DNA of 64,000 bases. Source: Sipunculus nudus (taxonomy: Eukaryota > Annelida > Sipuncula > Golfingiida > Sipunculidae). The translations under genes and the position numbers were made by a program. Below, one piece after another: positions 56,564-64,000 of the stretch. Positions within the stretch are counted from its first letter, which is position 1. Each line of letters starts with the position of its first letter. Below the pieces are notes generated by a model. That model saw only the letters and a program-made list of their open reading frames with translations. It was not told the DNA's origin and ran no database searches. The stretch is taken from the NCBI GenBank assembly GCA_026874595.1, contig CM049317.1, positions 53,587,618 to 53,651,617 of the forward strand, given 5' to 3'.

Positions 56564-56565
<2 letters not shown>
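56005..56565 (+). repeat. dispersed repeat family P, copy 2, interrupted
   Basis: Colinear with 47905-48215 on both sides of a 267-bp TIR element (56245-56511), and ends at GATTTATGAAGTTGAGC before a (TA)n run. Confidence 0.7.
56245..56511. mobile_element. 267-bp TIR element inside family P (hAT-like)
   Basis: Ends CAGGGGCGTCAATATAG and, reverse-complemented, CAGTGGCGTCAATTTATC. Flanks CACAAGAA (56237-56244) and CCAAAGAA (56512-56519) match at 6 of 8 bases, which would fit an aged 8-bp hAT target duplication. Family P copy 1 lacks it. Non-coding, with short TA and TG runs inside. Confidence 0.65.
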
Positions 56566-56625
<60 letters not shown>

Positions 56626-56655
56626 TACATACACACACATACACACACACACACA
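56566..56655. repeat. (TA)n(CA)n compound microsatellite
   Basis: TA at 56566-56619, then CATACACACA-rich sequence to ~56655. Frames across it are artefacts. Confidence 0.95.
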
Positions 56656-56814
56656 TATATATATATTCAAAGTCAATGTTCCTGATTGCTCATAGAAGCA
56701 TAACAATGTTTCTTCTCATAAATACGTAAAAAAATACTGTGTACAAGCTCTAAGCACCCCGCTCATCCCGCTCATCCTAAAGATGCCGATGCCAGACTGA
56801 TGCAGTTTACATGC

Positions 56815-56990
56815 AGACAACACGTGATCATATTGAAAAGAATGAATGCCAGCTGATTCGTGGGGGCGGTTTATATTAATATGATTCCATGAAATGTCAG
56901 CATACGAAAGAACTAAGAAATCTGGTCTCAGATAAATTGTCACGCTGAGTTTTCATAACTGCATGATTTCCTGCAAGTTAGAATTGTCTG
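56815..56990 (+). repeat. diverged relative of the U1/U2/U3 block
   Basis: CAACACGTGATCAT, CCAGCTGATTCGTGG, GGTTTATATTAAT, CAGATAAATTGTCACGCTGAG and TTCATAACTGCATGATTTCC-TGCAAG follow the U block order, but with many differences. Confidence 0.5.
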
Positions 56991-57536
56991 TTTTTCAAAA
57001 CACACGGCCGTTTATTCGGCCATTCTCTTTGAAAACAGGCCAGTAAATTGGGAGAAGTTTTAATTTAAACATATGGGGTGCATTATTTACAAAATATACA
57101 AACAATCGACTGAGGCATGACTTTATTCAAAGCAGACTGTAAGCCTGGATTTCGATTAAAATAAGTATACGTTTTACAGTAAAAAAGTAAAGATATTTAG
57201 ATTGTATGAATATAAGAGAGGACGAGGGAAAGAAATAAGGATGGTAACCATTAGCTGCAATTGTTAATATTGAATAAAAAGCGGAGTAAAATTAAATAAA
57301 AATTGTAAAATAATTAATAAGGATTATGGACCAATCTGACAGTTTATTGACGATAATTGTCCATCAGTAAAGATGTGGGATTCCTCAGAAAGATAATACA
57401 AGTTCACGCAAAACTTTACTCGCAAAAATGGCCAGGAGAGGTGAAATGAATTAAATTATTAGGCCGAACCTTATCATACTGCCAGTGCTTGGGTAAGCGG
57501 TAAGCAAATGAAACAGAATCTGAGGATGCCCTTTTG

Positions 57537-57975
57537 TTTGCAAGGGTTTCAATTTCGCGATATTTGCGTATAAGAAATAATTGCGAATATGAATCCTCCG
57601 GGAATAAGATGACCCATTAACTTAAATGAACAATGATGCATCTGTAGATTAGTTATCGTATTTTTGAAAACAAGGTTCATCAATCAGCAGTCTAATCTGT
57701 GCATTGATATCGGAACCGACCTATGCAAACACGCAGTTATTATAAAATATGCAGTAATCACCGGGGATATGTCGACTTTGATGAGGTCATAATATAATGA
57801 CTGTAACAGAAACAAGGCAGGTATTCGTGGGCTTGATTTTCATTTTTGTAGTAAATAGAAATACTGCTTTACTTAGATTTTAAAGATTCTCGCGCAATCG
57901 CGAAAATAAAACCCTCGTTAAACGTTTAAATTCACGAATTTTTAGCCTCGCGAATATAAAGGCAACCACGGTTAT
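57537..57975. repeat. TTCGCGA-rich repeat, possible MITE
   Basis: GCAAGGGTTTCAATTTCGCG at the left and, reverse-complemented, GTGGTTGCCTTTATATTCGC at the right are roughly inverted. The interior has CTCGCGCAATCGCGAAAATA and AACCCTCGTTAAACG. The inverted ends are weak. Confidence 0.35.
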
Positions 57976-57979
57976 TGCT

Positions 57980-58453
57980 TTAACTGTTGAACTTCACCTG
58001 CACTAGACTCAATCATTCTCTTTATACTTACTAATTTGCATAAGAGCCATAGCTTGGTCATATTTTTAGAGGGCAGTTCTACCCACCAGGCCGGCTAGTG
58101 AACAAGTATCTCACACTGTCTGACCTTCAGGACAGCCTGCTTTAACATAGGTGTGGTAATAGTTTAGTCCTCTTACAGTGAAGGGGGTGTCGGGCAGGTA
58201 TGATAGTCTGTAAACATTATATAAGGCATTCAAGGTGAAACCTCATTGATAGATGTAAGAGTCAGACTAGCTTTAGTTGTTTTTTGGGAAGTCTTAATAT
58301 TTTTAAAATTGCTATGATGGAATGACCAAGGAAGAATACTGGGTTGGAACATTAACTATAATAAGTCTTAGGCAAAAGAAAGTATGGATTACCAACTGGA
58401 TTACCATTCCGTCAAGCATGGTGCATCGCCAAAGAAGTAAAATGCGCTATTAT

Positions 58454-58455
<2 letters not shown>
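57980..58455. other. no gene recognised
   Basis: No supported feature. Confidence 0.5.

Positions 58456-58512
<57 letters not shown>
58456..58512. repeat. (TA)n microsatellite
   Basis: About 57 bp of TA. Confidence 0.97.
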
Positions 58513-58515
<3 letters not shown>

Positions 58516-58678
58516 ACAACACAAATCCAACATTATATACCCATTCCACTTCTAAGTGTTCTGAATGAATAAAGTCTGGCTTGTGAATCTTGAAAATGGC
58601 GATTTTTATGTTTTACGGTCTGTGTGTGTGTCTGTTAGTCTGTCTGCAAAACAGTGGTGCAGGATGGAGTAATCTTGA

Positions 58679-58885
58679 GCTGACAACACACTTAGGGAAT
58701 TTGTTGAGCAAAATAAAGCATTTGTGTGTGGCAAAAAAATGTTTCATGTTTTTAGTTTTCCGCAACATGCTTCAAAACACAAAGCACATTGGACGAGGCA
58801 AAAACTGAATTGTTTCGACAACATGTTTTAAGAAATGTGTGAAACAAAATGTTTCACAACTTATTCCTTGGTGTGTAGCCGGCTT
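58679..58885. mobile_element. 207-bp MITE with ACACACxxAGGxAAT ends
   Basis: Left GCTGACAACACACTTAGGGA then ATTTGTTG; right, reverse-complemented, GCCGGCTACACACCAAGG then AATAAGTTG. Imperfect inverted repeats of ~25 bp. The interior has TGTTTCATG, ACATGTTTTAAG and AAACAAAATGTTTCAC words that also pair. Non-coding; single copy here. Confidence 0.5.
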
Positions 58886-59416
58886 TACATAAAGAGTCCG
58901 CCCTGGTTGCTTGAAACATTAAGACTTAGGTCAGAATCGATCTTAGATAGGTCAGACTGAGTGCTGATGACAAAGCTGAACAATACATAATCACGGCCAA
59001 ACAAACCTATTCCGTGCAGTGCCTAATTATGTGAATTGCCGGATGTTTACTCGTTAGTTCATGCGGACACAGTGCCGCGTAGCATACCATTCTCTCTTTA
59101 CAAGGGTGTATATAACAAGGGTGCAGTGTTCCAATTATATTTCTGTAACTGTTTGGCCCCTAATTACCAGACATAACCCTAGAATATTGTACAATCATGC
59201 AATGACAGGAAGTGCCTCTGTCCATGATAGAGATTTATCTGAATTTATAAACACTATTTAGTTCTCATGGATTGTACAACTATAATTTGTAACGAGATAA
59301 TCTCCATGAATCTGCTTGTGGCGTTCGGTATTCTTCGGATGTGGAGGAACTTCCTACCATGGACGGGCAACTACAACCCACTTTCAGGGGACAGAGCCGA
59401 ACACACACACACACAC

Positions 59417-59419
<3 letters not shown>

Positions 59420-59463
<44 letters not shown>
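59420..59463. repeat. (AT)n microsatellite
   Basis: About 44 bp, preceded by (AC)n at 59400-59418. Confidence 0.96.
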
Positions 59464-59466
<3 letters not shown>

Positions 59467-59500
59467 TGTTGTGAATTGTTAGTGTTGTTTTTCTCCAGAG

Positions 59501-59501
<1 letters not shown>
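59464..59501 (+). mobile_element. 38-bp PLE 3'-tail relic between two TA runs
   Basis: GACTGTTGTGAATTGTTAGTG then TTGTTTTTCTCCAGAGTT matches 52339-52375 with about four differences. It starts inside the 3' strand of hammerhead stem III and ends at the element's 3' terminus before (AT)n. It is an extremely 5'-truncated Penelope-like copy. Confidence 0.7.

Positions 59502-59538
<37 letters not shown>
59502..59538. repeat. (AT)n microsatellite
   Basis: About 37 bp after the PLE tail relic; another TA run follows at 59598-59647. Confidence 0.96.
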
Positions 59539-59540
<2 letters not shown>

Positions 59541-59593
59541 AAGTGCATTGAAGATAAGAGTATACACATGCACGCGCACATCCACACACACCT

Positions 59594-59597
<4 letters not shown>

Positions 59598-59647
<50 letters not shown>
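59598..59647. repeat. (AT)n microsatellite
   Basis: About 50 bp of AT. Confidence 0.96.
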
Positions 59648-59649
<2 letters not shown>

Positions 59650-59650
<1 letters not shown>

Positions 59651-60555
59651 TGTTTGTGTTATTAGCAGAAAGGTAAATTACTTAGCTAGAGTACATTAAG
59701 GTTAATAAATGGTCGTGACAAATTTGTCTATGGTGTCCCAAGAGTCACCTTGACAACACCTGGCAGTCTCCCATTACCCGTTTCACACGACATTCCGTTC
59801 ATCAGATTCATGTAACTAATGGTTTAATGTACCAGTTACTGCCCAATGTCCAGGCAACCAGAGCTGAAGATATCTCATAATTTTTCATTAAAAAATTAAT
59901 TGTTCTTTGGAATTTATTTTTATTTACTGGACAAGACCCAATACATTGAATTTTGTAAACACAGGCATAGCAGTAAAAAGATCGCTTCATTTCTTGAAAT
60001 GATGTATATAATGAACACAAGTTTGTTCATACCTTTGAGAGTTCTTTCAAGGAATTGCTCAAAGTGTACAATTTAGCGACATTAAAGAAGGCCTGGTCCT
60101 CGAGATCGTTTGTCTAAAAAAATCCTCCAGTTTTCAGAGCGGCGAATCTTAGGGTCCGTTTTGGTCTATACGTGTTGCCCTCATTGCCATAAAATTTACA
60201 TTGCATATCGATTTTATAAAGCCTTATTCTTCAAAAGAGACAAATTCAGTTTCAATATATTTAGACTGGAATATTACAGCACCGCTGTCACTTTCTCAGC
60301 TGTGGATCAATGCATTTTCCTAAAACATGGGAAGAGTATTGATCATTTAAAGTTTTATCAGATGAAGGTCTTAAATATATTTATTTATTTTTATTTTGTA
60401 TGCATTTCACTCGTATTTTTAATTTAAAAATTACAAATACTCATCAGAAATTATACTTTTAGTTGCTTTATCACTGGCCGTGATGCTGAATGATTATGAA
60501 TATACATTTTTTTATCTCTTGTTACTTATCACGATCTTTTGGTGCGTAACTTTTA
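59650..60555. other. no gene recognised
   Basis: The 105-codon frame near 60110-60427 has no start-context, domain or composition support. Confidence 0.45.
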
Positions 60556-60558
60556 CTG

Positions 60559-60856
60559 TCTCCGCCAGGAGGATATGCGGTCGTTCGCATGGGGGTTTGT
60601 GTGTTTATGTATTTGTGTGTTACTTCACAAAATTAATCCTGCCATCTTGAATGGAATCGCATGATCTTTTCAGGGCAGCTTTGGTAGTGAGCAATGAAAA
60701 ATCGATTAGATTTTGGTGTGAATGTTGCACATGGTCCAGGTACGTCATCAAGGACTATTCACAAATGTACAGTCAAGAACGTACGAATGAAGCTAGAAAT
60801 ATGGGCTGAAAAAGTGAATGACGGAGGCTTGAATTAGTTAGAATGCGGTTTTCAAT
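60559..60856 (+). mobile_element. Helitron-like CTCCGCC family, copy c
   Basis: Starts TCTCCGCCAGGAGGATATGC, has TTGGTGTGAATGTTGCACATG where other copies have GGATCCGGCACATG, and ends near GACGGAGGCTTGAATTAGTT. Here the 3' hairpin and CTAG are degraded. Confidence 0.6.
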
Positions 60857-60859
60857 TTT

Positions 60860-61755
60860 TGTTTGTTTGTTATGTGATCGCCCGGTCTACCGTTTTTTCA
60901 GGACTAAGCAAACAGTTTCAAGGTGATATTTCGGCAGGTAGTGTAACCTCCTTCAAAAAGTATTGCCTCTTCCAGCATGTAGTTCTTATACCGCTTGCTT
61001 ACTCCTTGGGACAAGTGACAAAAACCTGCCCCGGGCGCCATCAGTGATTTAATTTATGAACAACACCACCTAGTGGCCATACCACGCGGATTCATAAGAT
61101 TCACGTTCAAAAGAGATGTTTCTTCCGTGCTCATGCTTCCATCTTACTTCTTCTTGTTTGGGAGTCGTTGTGCATGCGTTTTATGTACTTAAACCAAAAT
61201 AAAGTAAATTAAATTTGTAAGCGGATAATATAGAAAAAGGCCAAACAATAAGATATTTCCCTATATCCTTTCCCTACATCCATATCAGCTGCATGTGTTT
61301 TAAGATTAATTCTGGATATACCCTCGCTAGAAAACAAACAAATAAAAAGGTGGGAATGAGCGGCATAAATGACGCTGTTTAAGCTTCTTCGAGCTAAGAA
61401 GTAACAACTGTTTCCTCCCGCTCCCTGCCTTGCCTGTTGAATATGTGACCGCCTTTGGCAGAGAGCACACGGCGGCGACAGCTTCTGTTATTAATAAGCT
61501 TGATTTAGAGTCCGAGTGATGATATTAACTACAAATCGATGACCAGGCTCCTATGGCTCCCAGTCCTTTAAGCTTAACGGTTATGAGGTTTGTTACCTTT
61601 AGTTTTATATGTGGCATCAAGGTTACAACGCTGGCTAATGAAAAAAATAATGAAGGATGCACAGTCGAACGTACACATACCATAAACGTACACATCAATA
61701 CTCAAGTATAGAGTATATATTTGCGATAAGATATCTTTGTCATCCAGTCACTTTA
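60860..61755. other. no gene recognised
   Basis: Mixed-composition sequence with no reading frame or repeat I can support. Confidence 0.45.
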
Positions 61756-61757
61756 TT

Positions 61758-62080
61758 TGCTCCGCCAGTAGGATATGCTTTCATCCCCGTTCGTGTGTTT
61801 GTAATTGTTCACAACATAACACGCGTAGTCATGAACGTAATTTCCTTAAGGGAATTAAGGGTATAAGCTAATGTAGAATCAATTAGATTTTAGCCTGGAT
61901 CCGGCATATGATCCCGATACAGAAACGTAATCAAGGAATATTCACAAATGTAGAGTCACTTATGAACGAATAAACTTGAAATATGGGCCGAATAAGTAAA
62001 TGCAAATATGGTTTTAGGAGCATCGCACAGTCTGGCCCCAACATGGCGGAGGCTTGCATTCATAGAATGCAGATTTCTAG
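61758..62080 (+). mobile_element. Helitron-like CTCCGCC family, copy d (best preserved)
   Basis: Begins at GCTCCGCCAGTAGGATATGC. The 3' end has ATGGCGGAGGCTT, hairpin GCATTC-ATA-GAATGC (62056-62070), AGATTT, CTAG (62077-62080), then T. Internal words CAACATAACACGCGTAGTCA, GGATCCGGCATATGATCC and CACAAATGTAGAGTCACT are shared with copy b. Non-coding; mobilisation would need an autonomous Helitron elsewhere. Confidence 0.7.
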
Positions 62081-62156
62081 TTACAAGAGATAAAGCCAAG
62101 AGCATCTTTATCAACGGGACTTGGCTTTCTGCAATAGTCACCAATTTTAAATTAAC

Positions 62157-62964
62157 TATTTTATTTCGTTTCATCTTATGTGTTGTAATAAAAACCGGGA
62201 CGGAAACTAAAGTAAAAATATTGCATCAACTAAAAAAATCAGGTATACCTATTGCTAGGAGTGCTGAACGCTCACGTAATTGAGTTATCTGGTTACTAGT
62301 ATTGACAGTAAAAACTTACAGCGACCAATTTAAAGTCGACCTTCTGTAAACATATTAAAGGTAATCACATTAGCGACAATATCCTTTTTTTCATTCTGCA
62401 GATAAAGAAGGCAACGATGTTTTATTTCTCATGATGCAATGCTATTTAATTTGGGCCTCTCGATTCTCGTAGCTAAAGGGGTTTCAGCGGCTTCGATCTA
62501 GTCAAGAAAACACGACTTATTTAAATGGTAATGACAGGGTTCAAATTCTTAGAAGGGAAAAAAACCCAACTGTACCTTGGATTCTTTCTTTGATTCAATC
62601 GTAAAAAAAAACAGTTTGAAACAGGGCTTACTTCTGTAAAGCGGGGAAGACCAAGCTCCAATAAAGCCATGCAGGCAATGTTTATTAAATCACACTAGTA
62701 TTCAGCAATTCTTTATTAAATAAACATTTATTTGTTATCTTATTTATTACTGATGATTACTTATGTTAATGTTTCTTATTATATGTAATTAAGTGCACTG
62801 CTATAGTGTCGTCTTTGGATCACTTGGAAAGTTTAAAAGATCATGATACTCATACGGCCATCCATGTTAAAGGATGGCCACAGTGTTCTAATTCCGGAGA
62901 CACAGTGACGTTGACGAATTTAAAAAAATGACCTTTTTAAACCTAGTTTTGAATCAAGGAAGGA
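62157..62964 (+). repeat. ~810-bp direct duplication, copy A
   Basis: Aligns end to end with 62970-63785: ACCGGGACGGAAAC / ATCGGGACGGAAAC, TAGGAGTGCTGAACGCTCAC, TTCTGTAAACAxATTAAAGG, TGATGCAATGCTATTTAATT, TGACAGGGTTCxxATTCTTAG, AAAxAGATCxxGATxCTCA and CACAGTGACGTTGACGAATT. A conserved TTTTTTCATTCTGCAG (AG at 62400-62401) looks like a splice acceptor. The following frame is open for ~24 codons in both copies. Content unknown. Confidence 0.88.
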
Positions 62965-62969
62965 ATTTA

Positions 62970-63785
62970 CTATTTTATTTCATTTTATTTTATTTGTTAT
63001 AATAAAAATCGGGACGGAAACACAATGTAAAAAAATGCACGAACAACAAACAAGACCGGGATGCCTATTTCTAGGAGTGCTGAACGCTCACGCAATTGAG
63101 TCAGCGTCTAGTTACTAGTAACTACAGTGAAAATGTAAAGTGGCCAATTTAAAGCCGACCTTCTGTAAACACATTAAAGGTTATCACATTAGTGACGATA
63201 TTCTTTTTTTCATTCTGCAGATAATGAAGGCTCCGATGTTTTGTTTCCCATGATGCAATGCTATTTAATTTGGGCCTCCCGAACCGTAGCTAAGGGGTCC
63301 CAGCGGCTTTGATCTAGTCAAGAGAACAGGACTTATTTAAATGGTACTGACAGGGTTCACATTCTTAGAAGGGAAAAAGAACATGCCACTAGCAACTGTA
63401 CCTTGGTCTGTTGCTTTGATTTAATCGAAAACACAGTTTGAAACAGGACATGCTTCTGTAAAATGGGGTATACCAAGCGCAAATAAAGCCCGGCAACGTT
63501 TATAAAATCAGACTTATATCCAGCAAGTCTTTATTTAATAAACATTTATTTATTATTTTATTTTTAACTAATGATTACTAATGTTTAACGTTAATTATTA
63601 AATATAAATAAGGATACCGCCGCAGTGTCGTCTATGAACGTTGGAACGTTTAAAAGATCGCGATGCTCAAACGGCCATCCATTGTTATATAAAGGGGGGC
63701 CACAGTGTTCTAATTCCGAAGCTACAGTGACGTTGACGAATTAAAACTAATGACCTGTGTAAACCTTGTTTTAAATCAAGGAAGG
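62970..63785 (+). repeat. ~810-bp direct duplication, copy B
   Basis: Second tandem copy, about 80 percent similar by eye, separated from A by ~5 bp. The acceptor-like TTTTTTTCATTCTGCAG (AG at 63219-63220) is kept. The frame after it shares MMQCYLIWAS with copy A but differs before and after, so coding status is unproven. Neither end shows inverted repeats. Confidence 0.88.
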
Positions 63786-64000
63786 ACGGGTAGGAAACAC
63801 ACTGAAGGAGATCTGGAGTAATTCTGGGCATGAGTGAGCACCGAATGGCCGTAAGATAAATCAAGTAAATTCGCTTTACGTTCTTTTTTATCGTTATTTG
63901 AGGAGTAAAACCAGCCATATATAACCAGTACGTGATCCGTCTCCAAGAAGCTCTTTTGAATCAGTGTCTGTTTTCTATTTCTTTAAAATGAATGCATAAG

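Noticed and set aside
59341-59676. Tyr-Ile repeat proteins over TA runs (also at 31615, 43638, 48200, 56372)
   Set aside because: Any TA run of six or more codons gives alternating Tyr/Ile; none has real flanking coding sequence.
62008-62283. 91-codon frame bridging the Helitron-like copy d and duplication A
   Set aside because: It crosses an element boundary and is not preserved in duplication copy B.

Overview
The window looks like nuclear DNA of a marine invertebrate, most likely a mollusc and perhaps a bivalve. That is inference from AT-rich sequence, many long (TA)n runs, tRNA-derived SINEs, a Penelope-like retroelement, and non-autonomous Helitrons built on ~130-150 bp tandem cores like bivalve 'pearl' elements. 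There is no operon-like organisation and no convincing complete protein-coding gene. The best host-gene candidate is one possible 3'-terminal exon near 5.8 kb; a 50-codon minus-strand reading frame near 27.8 kb is weaker. The region is best read as intergenic or intronic DNA in which mobile elements have inserted into and copied one another.

Layout. 0-3 kb: a 27-bp minisatellite with a 167-bp higher-order unit, related GGACTC patches, and small inverted-repeat elements. 3-16 kb: mostly plain AT-rich DNA with the candidate exon, two copies of a ~500-bp dispersed repeat, a perfect 25-bp inverted-repeat element and a SINE. 16.4-19.8 kb: a minus-strand Helitron whose core is a tandem array phased by the palindrome GGTGGCGCCACC, next to and apparently inserted into a second array (~335-bp units) that uses the same palindrome. 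22-25 kb: a SINE and a 58-bp tandem array. 30.8-31.8 kb: a pogo/Tigger-type transposon keeping a helix-turn-helix fragment. 32.4-33.0 kb: a terminal-inverted-repeat element rich in GTCGCC. 38.8-39.6 kb: degenerate trinucleotide repeats. 41.7-45.7 kb: a tandem duplication carrying LINE reverse-transcriptase remnants and truncated Helitron 5' ends; a solo LTR sits in the TA run of its first copy. 47-56.6 kb: paired dispersed repeats on either side of a head-to-head inverted pair of Penelope-like copies (48.4-52.4 kb). One copy carries a complete 1,189-bp Helitron, and the other copy supplies the matching empty site. 52.8-53.7 kb: a third paralogue of the 42-45 kb unit, with its own SINE insertion. 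54-62 kb: further short Helitron-like elements and TA runs. 62.2-63.8 kb: an ~810-bp direct duplication of unknown content.

The strongest results come from comparing paralogous copies inside the window. These give empty sites for a Helitron, a solo LTR, a SINE and a short TIR element, and so set a relative order of insertion.
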